Shown here: in pieces, positions 9,214 through 16,735 of the stretch
Position numbering within the stretch: position 1 is the first letter of the stretch
How the letters are laid out: each line of letters starts with the position of its first letter
Origin: Shimia aestuarii
GTDB lineage: Bacteria > Pseudomonadota > Alphaproteobacteria > Rhodobacterales > Rhodobacteraceae
NCBI RefSeq assembly: GCF_022814865.1
Contig: NZ_JAKVRD010000025.1
Span: 1 to 47,829 of the forward strand
Direction: 5' to 3'
Length of the DNA stretch: 47,829 nucleotides
Notes under the pieces: model-generated
Told to the model about the DNA's origin: nothing
What the model saw: only the letters and a program-made list of their open reading frames with translations
The model's database searches: none
Program-made: the position numbers and the translations under genes

Positions 9214-9826
9214 TCCTGACGAGCCTCAATCCGCGCTCGATCGCGCGCGGGTCATCCTCCAGGATCTCGTTCTCCGCCTCCTGCCCTTCTTCCTTTTGCG
9301 GCCATTCCTGATGACGCAGCGCCTGCGCCGCATCCTTCATCTGGCCCATCTCACGACTCATCGACTGCGCCAGATCGAGCAGTTCGATCAGCACCGCGCG
9401 GTCTGCCTCCGAGACCTCCAGCCGACCGCGATGGACCGCCTTGGCGAGCACCAGTCCGGCGTCGCTCATATCCTTCGCCTGACGCCATGCGGCGCAGAAT
9501 TCCGAGACCAGATCACGGGGTATATCAAGGAACCCGCACCGTCCACGCAGCACCGCATTGAGCGCCTGTGATCGGTTGGCAAAGCCCCGTTCGCGCCACT
9601 CCGCATCGAAGGCGTCCAGCTCGGATCGGCTCGCCCGGAAGGCCACCGTCTCGCTTGGATCGCGCACCGCGATGCCCTCGCCCGCCTCCTCTTTCGCGAG
9701 CCGGTTCACGTGGCGCGGGGAGATGCCGAACGCCGCCGCCAGGTCCTTGGCGCTCTCGCCCGCCGCGAAGCGCTTTGCCACTTCGATGCGCTGCTCAAGC
9801 TTCAGGTTTTTCGCTGGCCTCGGCAC
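9206..9826 (-). CDS. Mobilisation accessory protein, MobC/TraJ-like DNA-binding
   Basis: A protein of about 206 aa that probably binds oriT and assists the relaxase. The N-terminus has a helix-turn-helix resembling the ParB/KorB recognition helix (AAGESAKDLAAAFGISPRHVNRLAKEEAG). The middle resembles MobC-type proteins (FRASRSELDAFDAEWRERGF, then NRSQALNAVLRG). The C-terminus is a charged helix. The GTG at 9826 is preferred because GGGAG lies 9 bases before it; a longer reading from 9919 adds a basic, low-complexity stretch. Its end overlaps the relaxase start by 8 bases. Confidence 0.75.
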   Translation of the reverse strand: MPRPAKNLKLEQRIEVAKRFAAGESAKDLAAAFGISPRHVNRLAKEEAGEGIAVRDPSETVAFRASRSELDAFDAEWRERGFANRSQALNAVLRGRCGFLDIPRDLVSEFCAAWRQAKDMSDAGLVLAKAVHRGRLEVSEADRAVLIELLDLAQSMSREMGQMKDAAQALRHQEWPQKEEGQEAENEILEDDPRAIERGLRLVRNG

Positions 9827-9960
9827 TAGGACGTTCTCCCGCTTCCAGGGAAAAGATGCATGCGCAAACGCGCGCGAGGCAGCGATTGCTCGCAATCGCG
9901 TTCGCGTGCGGCGGAGCATTCAGCTTTGCGGGAAACGCCCATCACAGACCCCTCGGACAA

Positions 9961-9990
9961 AATGTGCAAACATTGGCCATATCCTGCCAA
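9961..9990 (+). other. Candidate oriT nick region (ATATCCTG/CCA)
   Basis: ATATCCTGCCA at 9979-9989 matches the core of Ti-border and RP4-type nick sites, which are cut after the G (here between 9986 and 9987). It is preceded by a perfect AATGT-GCAA-ACATT hairpin (9961-9974) and flanked by TTGGC/GCCAA arms (9973-9990), an arrangement typical of MOBP origins, where an inverted repeat sits 5' of nic. It lies about 150 bases upstream of the accessory and relaxase genes. The match is by eye. Confidence 0.6.
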
Positions 9991-10315
9991 CGTCTTCCTT
10001 CTCTCTTTTGCTTATACTTCAATACATCACATTGCGCAATATTACGTTTTGCATGATGTGTTTTTTTGCTTGCGATGAGGTGCACTCAAGACCGCTGGGC
10101 AGCGCGACATGGAGCGGTGCCGTCCTCATCGATGCGCGACAATCTGGTCGAATAAATCTGCTGAAACTTGCGCTGGAGCAGCACGCGATGTCAGGCAAAC
10201 CGAGCGCCCGAGCCGGTCACGGATCGGGCGCCAGAAACACGAAAACGGCCCGCGCGGGATGGCGCGTGTCACGCCCGTTTGGGGCGTCACAATGTTGGTA
10301 AGGATCAGTGTCAGA
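9991..10315. other. Non-coding region with inverted repeats beyond the nick site
   Basis: No gene seen. It holds an AT-rich stretch (about 10000-10075), a CGCTG/CAGCG mini-hairpin near 10093, a perfect 8-bp inverted repeat GCGCCCGA/TCGGGCGC (10204-10231) and an ACGCCC/GGGCGT hairpin near 10271-10287. These may be part of oriT or bind the accessory protein. Confidence 0.4.
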
Positions 10316-10343
10316 CCCCTGCGGATCCGAAGACCCGCAGGGG
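10316..10343 (-). terminator. Strong hairpin with UUCG tetraloop after the 58-aa gene
   Basis: On the minus strand a 9-bp perfect stem (CCCCTGCGG/CCGCAGGGG) continues through a G-T wobble and two more pairs to a TTCG loop, giving about 12 bp in all. It starts 8 bases after the stop codon of the 10352-10528 gene. There is no T run, so it may be a transcript-stabilising hairpin or a factor-assisted end rather than a classic intrinsic terminator. Confidence 0.6.
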
Positions 10344-10351
10344 TGTCTGGG

Positions 10352-10528
10352 TCAGTGACCCAGTCCCTGACTGCGCAGATCGTCGTAGCGGCTGCGGGCG
10401 ATCAGAGCCTCGGTCTCGAGGCTGTCGAGTGTCTCCGGATGGGCGTCTTCATCAAAGGCGGCGAGGTAGGCATCGAAAGCCATGTCGGCTTGCAGTTCGG
10501 CGAGGTCGATGGATTGTTCGAGTGTCAT
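10352..10528 (-). CDS. Small acidic plasmid protein, unknown function
   Basis: A 58-aa acidic, helical protein (MTLEQSIDLAELQADMAFD to RSRYDDLRSQGLGH) with no membrane segment or Cys/His cluster. The ATG at 10528 is supported by AAGGA 8 bases upstream; the longer frame from 10672 has an implausible Arg/Pro-rich start. A very stable hairpin follows directly. I do not recognise a family. It sits alone between the putative oriT and the first DUF736 gene. Confidence 0.6.
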   Translation of the reverse strand: MTLEQSIDLAELQADMAFDAYLAAFDEDAHPETLDSLETEALIARSRYDDLRSQGLGH

Positions 10529-11127
10529 GGTGTGATCCTTTCCGTTGATCGTCGTTGGACGGATCGTGGAAAAGACCGGGGGCATGAGAGCGGGCTGCAC
10601 CCGGCACGGGGCGGAATGAAATGGAGCACGCTGGGGGCAGGTTTGTTGTGAGCGATGCCCCGCAGCGCTCAAGGCGCCAGCCGTCCAGAAACCTGCCCCC
10701 GGCGTTGCCGGCCGCTCGACCCCGGGCTAGCGATCTCTAAGGCCAACAGGTCGACGGAAAGGCGCGCGGCGGTGACTCTGGCGTGAGACGTTGCCCCGGG
10801 ATGCATGACGTTGATTTGCGACTTCCACCCTCGCGGCACAGGGTGAGTTCGGCGCCCCTGGTAGCTTCGCCAAGACGACCTAGGCGCGGGTTGTTCGACC
10901 GACGGAAGAGGTGCGCTTGGCTCGCTCAGTTGGCTCCCAGTTCTCCCTGCGGTCATTCGGTTCCGCCTCCATCGCGCGTGATCCACGCTGTCACTGAACT
11001 GAAAGATCGAAGCCGCGCCCGCGACCTATCCGGTCTGACGACCCGCCTCTGCGTCCGCTTCCGAAATATGCCGCGTTCTTCGGACACCGATAGTGCACCG
11101 GTCGAGGGCAAATTCCCCCGGAACGAG
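10529..11127. other. About 600 bases without a recognisable gene
   Basis: It holds the promoter side of the 58-aa gene. The open frames here (for example 10669-10986 minus) have Arg/Ser/Pro-rich, protein-unlike composition and no ribosome binding site. Confidence 0.4.
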
Positions 11128-11156
11128 AAAAAGCCAGACCGCCGGAGCGGTCTGGC
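11128..11156 (-). terminator. Intrinsic terminator of the first DUF736 gene
   Basis: On the minus strand, 7 bases after the DUF736 stop: a perfect 10-bp stem GCCAGACCGC/GCGGTCTGGC with a TCCG loop, followed by five T. A textbook Rho-independent terminator. Confidence 0.85.
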
Positions 11157-11163
11157 CTTTGGC

Positions 11164-11502
11164 TTAGGCGGCGTCTTTTGGGCCCCAGGGGATCACGGCC
11201 TGCAGGGACAGATCGTCCTGGTTCGCGGCCTTGCCGAGGTTGGCGTTGAAGCCGTGGTCGCGGATGGTCAGCGTGTAGTAGTCGGCGCCGGTCTCCTTGT
11301 TCTGCTTCTTCCAGATGCCGCCGCACTCGACAAGCTTGCCGCGCGGGGAGCGTCCGAGGACACGGTGCGTGGGGGCCATCGGGTTCGCGCTTGCGACGGG
11401 TTCGACCGTGATGTCGAGGTCGAAGGTCAGGGTCGAGATGGAGCCGACGCCCTTGGCGGTTTCGATGTCGGCGCTGGTGAATTTGATGCAGTTCGTGGTC
11501 AT
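11164..11502 (-). CDS. DUF736 family protein, copy 1
   Basis: A 112-aa protein starting MTTNCIKFTSADIETAKG, with the conserved mid-region APTHRVLGRSPRGKLVECGG and a C-terminal YYTLTIRDHGFNANLGKA. DUF736 proteins are common on conjugative and mobilisable plasmids of alphaproteobacteria; their biochemical role is not known to me. The start at 11502 has GGAGAAG upstream. It differs from copy 2 (28870-29208) at one visible residue (Asn68 here, Ser68 there). Confidence 0.88.
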   Translation of the reverse strand: MTTNCIKFTSADIETAKGVGSISTLTFDLDITVEPVASANPMAPTHRVLGRSPRGKLVECGGIWKKQNKETGADYYTLTIRDHGFNANLGKAANQDDLSLQAVIPWGPKDAA

Positions 11503-11749
11503 TGCTCTTCTCCTTGTTTGCGTTGCAATGATGGTCACCTTGCAGCTGGCCAAGGCCCGGTCACACCGAAGGCGAAGCGTAGCGGAGAGGGGCAGGCGCC
11601 GGTCTATTTGCTCCGCGCGGAATGGCCCGCAGGGACAGGGGAAAAAGATCGGCGACAACCTTTGTGGACGGGTCGACAGCTGCGACCAGCATGTCATGCA
11701 ACTCAGACACCAGGAGAAGTGCGGTGGCCGCGAAGAAAGGAGGGTGAAC
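11168..11749 (-). repeat. Long direct repeat, copy A (DUF736 gene plus upstream region)
   Basis: About 580 bases matching 28874-29457 in the same orientation with about 30 differences by eye (roughly 94-95% identity) and a 146-base perfectly identical run (11393-11538). It covers the whole DUF736 gene and about 245 bases upstream. The terminators differ between the copies, so similarity ends close to the stop codon. Confidence 0.92.
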
Positions 11750-12403
11750 AACCGAATGAGAGAAATGCCTGTGGTGGCGATATTTCTGTCCTCTCGCACC
11801 GAGCCGCATCCCGGCCAGTCAGAGCTTTGCTGACCCTGCCTCACGTGCCGCGACGGCTGGTTTCCGTGGCAACCCGATCTGTGTTGTCTGGAAGAGCTGC
11901 AGGGAGATCGTCGAAGCCTCGACACCGTTCCGCCCCCCCCGGATTTCGAACGGTCCCTCCACGGCACCCCGTAACGTGCGATCCGCGCAGCACGACCATC
12001 ACCGGCCTGATGCCAGCTGCGGTCAAGGCAATCCGGCGGTCGTAGAACGCCGTTTGCGACCTATGATGACGGGGCGGCACGGCACGTCCGGCAAAGCAAG
12101 GAGCAACACCGGCCGAGACGCGAGATACGAGATCGATGTTGTCACGCGCCCGCCCAAGCGACCGTAACCGGAACGGCCGAGATGAAGCGTTGCCACGACC
12201 ATGCGACGGCTGGCCGGGCTGGCTCCGGAGGAGACTGCACCGCCAGCAGCACGTCGCAGCGAGAGGCGGCGTTTCAGCTCGGGGCGGGCGGCTGCGTGCA
12301 GCCGACCGAGTAGGGCGCGGTCCTGACCAAAGGGCAGGAGGGGCCAATGTTCCCCTTGAATGCTTCAACTTAAGAATCAAAAGTTACTTCAACGGCAGGG
12401 CCA
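11503..12403. other. About 900 bases without a recognisable gene
   Basis: The first ~245 bases are the upstream part of the long direct repeat and presumably carry the DUF736 promoter. The rest (11750-12403) has only Arg/Pro/Ser-rich frames such as 11841-12380 (minus), typical of chance frames in GC-rich DNA. The stretch 11931-11946 has a run of C. This is the left edge of the defence island. Confidence 0.4.
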
Positions 12404-13006
12404 TTGAGACAGGCGGAACACATTTTGATTGAGCTGAAAATCGAACTTGTTGGCATCAAACCACCCATCTGGCGCCGGATCCTCGTGCCGAATGACATCA
12501 GCTTGGACATCCTGCATTCCGTTCTCCAGGGCGCTATGCCTTGGCAAGACTATCATTTGCATGAATTCGAGATTGGCGAAGACAGGTTCGAGGCCCGCGA
12601 CGAAAGTGACGACAGCTGGGACCCAAACGATGGCCGGAAGGACGAAAAGAGCTTTACTCTTGGCGAGCTGGTCAAGAAAGGCAATCAGTTCATATACACT
12701 TATGATTTCGGCGATGGCTGGCGGCACCTCGTCACTGTCGAGAAGGTTAGCAAACCAACCGGAAGACCAGATCTGGACTTTCCCGCCTGTGTTGCCGGAG
12801 CGCGAGCGTGCCCGCCAGAGGACTGTGGAGGGCCCTACTCTTACGAAGAGTTTCTCGACGCGCTGACCGACAAACGCCACCCGGAATATCGTGATACAAA
12901 GCAATGGGCCGGCGCGTTCGAACCGGAAGTGTTCAGCGTGCAGCAAGCCAATGCTGCCGTCGGTGCGATGTTCGTTTGGGCGAAAGAGTGTCGCGGTCTA
13001 AAGTGA
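12404..13006 (+). CDS. Plasmid pRiA4b ORF-3 family protein
   Basis: A 200-aa protein with the family's hallmark order: IELVGIKPPIWRRILVP near the N-terminus, LHSVLQGAMPWQDYHLHEF, then FIYTYDFGDGWRHLVTVEKV and CVAGARACPPEDCGGPYSY. The family (also called the IS1096 passenger TnpR-like family) is frequent near mobile elements; its function is unproven. No ATG follows the last in-frame stop (12371), so the likely start is the TTG at 12404. It is 78 bases upstream of the retron effector on the same strand and may be co-transcribed with it. Confidence 0.85.
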   Translation: MRQAEHILIELKIELVGIKPPIWRRILVPNDISLDILHSVLQGAMPWQDYHLHEFEIGEDRFEARDESDDSWDPNDGRKDEKSFTLGELVKKGNQFIYTYDFGDGWRHLVTVEKVSKPTGRPDLDFPACVAGARACPPEDCGGPYSYEEFLDALTDKRHPEYRDTKQWAGAFEPEVFSVQQANAAVGAMFVWAKECRGLK

Positions 13007-13084
13007 CTCCTGACGCTGGCTTGGCGCGCGATCCATATGGCGAACCTCGCAACCATTTTGAAGAACTGAGATCGAGGTACCGAC

Positions 13085-14344
13085 GTGACCACAAGCTCGA
13101 CCATCATGCAGCCGTTGGTGAAAGCATGGGTGGATCAATTCGAAGAAGCGGACCGGGCGGATGCCGCGATCCTCGCGTCCCTCATCCGGCTTGTCCCTGG
13201 TGATGCTTTTCGCCGCGATTTGACGCGGGTCCTTGAAGACCGCCTGAGGATCGGTCCCAACCCCGTGGCGCTTTACAACGAAACAGAGCGTAAGAAATGG
13301 AAAGGGCAACCCAACCGTTTGTTTCCCGAGACGTCCCGCGCGAGTAAAATTCAAAAAGGGAAGAAGACTGTGCGCGCATATGGCCGCGTCGGACCGCCGC
13401 TGGTGCCTCGTCAGCGACAGGTCGCCGAAGAAATAGGCAGTGAAGGGGTTGTCGCCAACGTCCTGACCCAGTTGCACAAGCGCCATCGAAGGTCGATCCT
13501 TCTCAACCCTGGGGCCGACATAATTCGCGAGAAGCGCGCGCGCCGGTTCGTTCTGGTAACGGACTTCATCGGAAGTGGAGATCGCGTCATCAACTATCTC
13601 AATGCCGCATGGAGGCTGCGGACAGTGCGCAGCTGGTGGTCGAGGCGCAGTCATTCCGGCCTTTGTTTCGAAGTGGTGGCCTACGCAGGGACAGAAGCTG
13701 GGGTCGAACGCGTAAAGGATCACGCCTCATCGCCCACCGTCAGCTTGGTGACACGATGCCCAACAATTCAAACGGTCTTTCCCCGAGGAAAAGTCAGGCG
13801 GATGGAAGAGCTGTGTCGTCGCTATGCGCCACCAGGGTCCAAACCCCTGGGCTATGGCGAAGTGGGGGCGCTTTTGGCGTTTGATCACGGCATGCCGAAC
13901 AATGCACCTTCGATGTTCTGGAAGGATGCAAGAAGATGGTCGGCGCTGGTACCGGAGCGTGCATCCAGTACAGCTGGTTCCCCCTACCAAGAACCGCACA
14001 CGCCAGAGAAAGAAAGAGCGCGTATTGAAGCGTCTGCCAAGGCGTCGGATACCGGGGCAATTCTGCGCCCGACGAGCTTGGAAACGATCATCCTGTCTGC
14101 ACTGCGCCGATCTCCCCGTCATTCCGAAGCGATATCGGGTCGTCTCGGCATGAACATCGATGATGTGTGCGAAATCCTTGACCGCTTGAAAGGTTGGGGT
14201 TGGATAAACGCGTCGCATCAACTGACCGAACGAGGGCGGATGGTTGCGTCACGACTGATTCGCCAAGACCGCAAGAGCCCCCTTCCCCAAGGCGGCGACA
14301 CGATGTACTTTCCGAATGCGTTGAGAGCGCCACGCGATGTCTAG
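13085..14344 (+). CDS. Retron-associated effector: phosphoribosyltransferase-like domain plus winged helix
   Basis: A 419-aa protein starting at GTG (GAGGTA 6 bases upstream). Residues ~150-230 contain RFVLVTDFIGSGDRVINYL, which resembles the PRPP-binding loop of phosphoribosyltransferases (hydrophobic strand, acidic residue, GSG). Residues ~330-385 (ETIILSALRRSPRHSEAIS, then a WGWINASHQLTERG wing) look like a winged-helix DNA-binding domain. This pairing matches, from memory, the effector of type III-like retrons. It is followed by a structured 199-base gap and a reverse transcriptase on the same strand. In retrons the msDNA and RT hold such an effector inactive until phage infection; that role here is inference. 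Confidence 0.72.
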   Translation: MTTSSTIMQPLVKAWVDQFEEADRADAAILASLIRLVPGDAFRRDLTRVLEDRLRIGPNPVALYNETERKKWKGQPNRLFPETSRASKIQKGKKTVRAYGRVGPPLVPRQRQVAEEIGSEGVVANVLTQLHKRHRRSILLNPGADIIREKRARRFVLVTDFIGSGDRVINYLNAAWRLRTVRSWWSRRSHSGLCFEVVAYAGTEAGVERVKDHASSPTVSLVTRCPTIQTVFPRGKVRRMEELCRRYAPPGSKPLGYGEVGALLAFDHGMPNNAPSMFWKDARRWSALVPERASSTAGSPYQEPHTPEKERARIEASAKASDTGAILRPTSLETIILSALRRSPRHSEAISGRLGMNIDDVCEILDRLKGWGWINASHQLTERGRMVASRLIRQDRKSPLPQGGDTMYFPNALRAPRDV

Positions 14345-14543
14345 TGGTTGCCGGGGTAACGACCGGCACCGTTGGTGTCACGTCCTGCCCGCAGGAGGTG
14401 ATGCCTGGGCCGTCGATTGCGATGGGCTCACGGTCAAGCTTTCGCTTGATGCTCAACTTGATCGAACCGCACGACCTTGCGGTCGCCGCAGCGGTAGGCT
14501 GACTTGCGATCCGATCAAGCTCACCCTGAAGGGTGGATAGTAG
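14345..14543 (+). ncRNA. Candidate retron msr-msd RNA
   Basis: A 199-base gap between effector and RT with consecutive hairpins: TGCCGG/CCGGCA (14349-14368) or CACC/GGTG (14367-14377), TCCTG/CAGGA (14383-14396), TCAAGC-TTTC-GCTTGA (14434-14449), and a longer stem CTTGATCG/CGATCAAG (14457-14519) enclosing CGACC/GGTCG. The short 5' hairpins would be msr and the 63-base structure msd. I could not identify the a1/a2 pair or the branching G with certainty; a CACCC/GGGTG hairpin (14522-14535) lies just before the RT. Position and structure support the call; exact ends are unknown. Confidence 0.55.
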
Positions 14544-15722
14544 ATGCGAACGTGGAACTCTCAACGCTACTTCGCCGAAGGCCTTGCGGCAGGAGTGGAT
14601 GAATCCATCCTCAATAATGCAATCGCGACAGCTGAACACACATTGCGGCAGCCAAGTCCCGGCCCGCCGATCCTCACCCTTGGCCATCTGGGGCATTTGG
14701 CGGGCGTCGATGTCGGTATTTTGAAAACATATGCCTCAAGGCAGGATGCGGACCCTTATCGGGAGTTCTCGATCCGCAAGCGCCCGATCCCGGGCCAACC
14801 TCCGCGCTATCGAACAATTGCCGTGCCTGAGCCGCCCTTGCTGAGAGTCCAGACTTGGATCGCGTCCGAAGTCCTGCGCCACGCACCCTGCCATTCGGCG
14901 AGCACGGCGTTTGCACCAGGGTCTCGGTTGGCCCAGGCCGCGGCGCGCCACTGCCGCGCAGTTTGGATGGTCAAGATTGATCTGCGGAACTTCTTCGAAT
15001 CGCTGACTGAAATCGACGTGCATCGGGTGTTTTTGGAGCGGGGCTACCAGCCGCTGGTCGCGTTTGAGCTTGCGCGCTTGTGCACCCGTCTCCGCGACAA
15101 ACATCGCAACGATACTGCTGTCTTGCCTCAGCGACGAACGCCCAAGTTTCGGCACTCGTCCTTGACATCGCTTTATCCACGAGACCTGCTTGGCGTCTTG
15201 CCGCAAGGCGCACCAACCAGCCCAATGTTGGCCAATCTCGCAGTGCGCGACCTAGATGAAAGACTGACTGCTATCGCGAAGACCTTCGGCGTCCGATACT
15301 CGCGCTATGCAGACGATCTCACCTTTTCAACGACACGAAAGTCGTTTGGAAGATCCCGCGCACATGATCTGGTAGGGCGAGTCTATGAGACCCTGGCTGC
15401 TCGAGGACTGGCGCCGAACCAATCCAAGACGACGATTGTTTCTCCGGGAGCACGGAAAGTCGTGCTCGGCCTTTTGGTGGACGGAGACACGCCGAAGCTG
15501 ACCCGCGATTTCCGCTCGCGGCTTCGAAAGCACCTGTATCACATAAGCGCTCCCGATCAGGGGCCGGTTCAACATGCAGCGCGGCGCGGATTCGCCTCCG
15601 TTGAAGGCCTCCGCCAACATCTGTTGGGCCTGATCGCGTTCGCCGGTCAGATCGATCCGGTCTATGCGGCGAAATGTCGGGCGATTTTAGACTCGTCAGA
15701 TTGGTCGCAGACAAGGAGGTGA
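14544..15722 (+). CDS. Retron-type reverse transcriptase
   Basis: A 392-aa RT. Visible motifs: KIDLRNFFES (about 144-153, catalytic Asp146), LPQGAPTSPMLANL (219-232), the active-site YSRYADDLTFS (YADD at 255-258), LAPNQSKTTI, and RKVVLGLLVDG (about 305-314), which corresponds to the VTG-type motif Y of retron RTs. Size and lack of extra domains fit retron RTs, not group II intron maturases or diversity-generating RTs. With the upstream RNA it would make msDNA. The neighbouring effector and the defence genes downstream point to anti-phage function. Confidence 0.88.
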   Translation: MRTWNSQRYFAEGLAAGVDESILNNAIATAEHTLRQPSPGPPILTLGHLGHLAGVDVGILKTYASRQDADPYREFSIRKRPIPGQPPRYRTIAVPEPPLLRVQTWIASEVLRHAPCHSASTAFAPGSRLAQAAARHCRAVWMVKIDLRNFFESLTEIDVHRVFLERGYQPLVAFELARLCTRLRDKHRNDTAVLPQRRTPKFRHSSLTSLYPRDLLGVLPQGAPTSPMLANLAVRDLDERLTAIAKTFGVRYSRYADDLTFSTTRKSFGRSRAHDLVGRVYETLAARGLAPNQSKTTIVSPGARKVVLGLLVDGDTPKLTRDFRSRLRKHLYHISAPDQGPVQHAARRGFASVEGLRQHLLGLIAFAGQIDPVYAAKCRAILDSSDWSQTRR

Positions 15723-15931
15723 ATTTAATCTGTTCGATGGGCGTCTTCTACCTACGGATTTTCATCAATTTGGAGAAGCTTCTGAGCTCAAATCACCACC
15801 GGAGAACCTAGAAGGTCTTTCCAGCCTGAGATCGCACTGATTTTGAACCGGTCCTGTGAATTAAGTGTCGGCCTTCTGCGTTGCTCCAGTATCTCTGAAA
15901 TCCCAGTCACTTCATCAGACTGTTCGGGCCG

Positions 15932-16723
15932 CTATATCACCGCGCGTTTGGCCAAATAGGTGCAGACCGCGCAGGCTACACTGACAACCAGCTCGGCCTC
16001 TGGCGTATCAACCTGCTGTCCTTCCAACCCGTGACGAGCGTTGTTGGACGCATAGCCCCACAGTTTCTCGGCTGCGGTATCAAGAGGTTTTGGAAGGTCC
16101 AATCGCTTTACAAGCTGGCCGAATGTTGCTTTGGAATCGCCGGCCAGATCCCGCGCGGTCGCTTCCATCGCTGCGCAGGCATGCTGGATTGCCCCGGTCA
16201 CATCCGGCTCTGGCCGCCGAGAAATATCGCGCAGCGCTTCGTGGATCTCGCGTGCGGCGGCACTGCGCCCGGTATGTTCGAGGATTTCGACGGCCTCTTG
16301 TGTCGCGCCGGTAAATGCTTCGGAGCCGCGATAGACTATCTGGCCGTCGTTCATATGCCAGCCGACGCCATTTTCGACAAAAAACTGGTTCAGCCGGCCA
16401 TCGAACCTGCTTGCATTGTCGTTGAACCCTTGCGCGAGTGCCGTATGGAACGCTTCAGCAATGTCATAGACCTTGTACCAAGGACAGTCGGCAAGTAGCC
16501 CAACGACCTCTTCCCAGATGTTGGGGTGCTCCGACCAGTTGTTCCGGTCAGGCGGGACGAGCAACACCTGACAGATGATCCGGCGCATGGCGGACGGGCT
16601 CATGCCGATGTCCTGCCCAATCAGCGGGATCGCATAGCGCAGGTTTTCGGGCGCGTCCTCGTGAACGGTTATCTCCGCGGCTGCGCTGCGGTAGCCGTGC
16701 CGGTTCGAAAAACTCTCTGCCAT
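15932..16723 (-). CDS. Abortive infection-type protein (AbiJ N-terminal-like, Abi C-terminal/HEPN-like)
   Basis: A 263-aa protein, third gene of the hipBA operon, 12 bases after hipA. The N-terminus (FSNRHGY at residues 5-11, then DAPENLRYAIPLIGQDIG) resembles the AbiJ_NTD4-type domain. The C-terminal third (IQHACAAMEATARDLAGD, then KLWGYASNNARHGLE) resembles the Abi C-terminal domain, whose R/N...H motif groups with HEPN ribonucleases; NNARHG would be the active-site region. It may be an RNase toxin or effector that halts growth on infection. The family name is from motif memory; the operon with hipBA suggests joint regulation. Confidence 0.68.
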   Translation of the reverse strand: MAESFSNRHGYRSAAAEITVHEDAPENLRYAIPLIGQDIGMSPSAMRRIICQVLLVPPDRNNWSEHPNIWEEVVGLLADCPWYKVYDIAEAFHTALAQGFNDNASRFDGRLNQFFVENGVGWHMNDGQIVYRGSEAFTGATQEAVEILEHTGRSAAAREIHEALRDISRRPEPDVTGAIQHACAAMEATARDLAGDSKATFGQLVKRLDLPKPLDTAAEKLWGYASNNARHGLEGQQVDTPEAELVVSVACAVCTYLAKRAVI

Positions 16724-16735
16724 TCTGCCAATCCC

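Noticed and set aside
7198..9219. A 673-codon plus-strand open frame
   Set aside because: It mirrors the relaxase gene on the opposite strand; composition (His/Arg/Leu-rich) and lack of motifs mark it as a GC-driven shadow.
11841..12380. A 179-codon minus-strand open frame in the gap before the defence island
   Set aside because: Arg/Pro/Ser-rich sequence without motif or ribosome binding site; likely chance in GC-rich DNA.
14345..14543. Group II intron or diversity-generating element as explanation for the RT
   Set aside because: No maturase domain, no domain V-like RNA at the 3' side, no template/variable repeat pair seen; the effector neighbour and RT motifs fit a retron.
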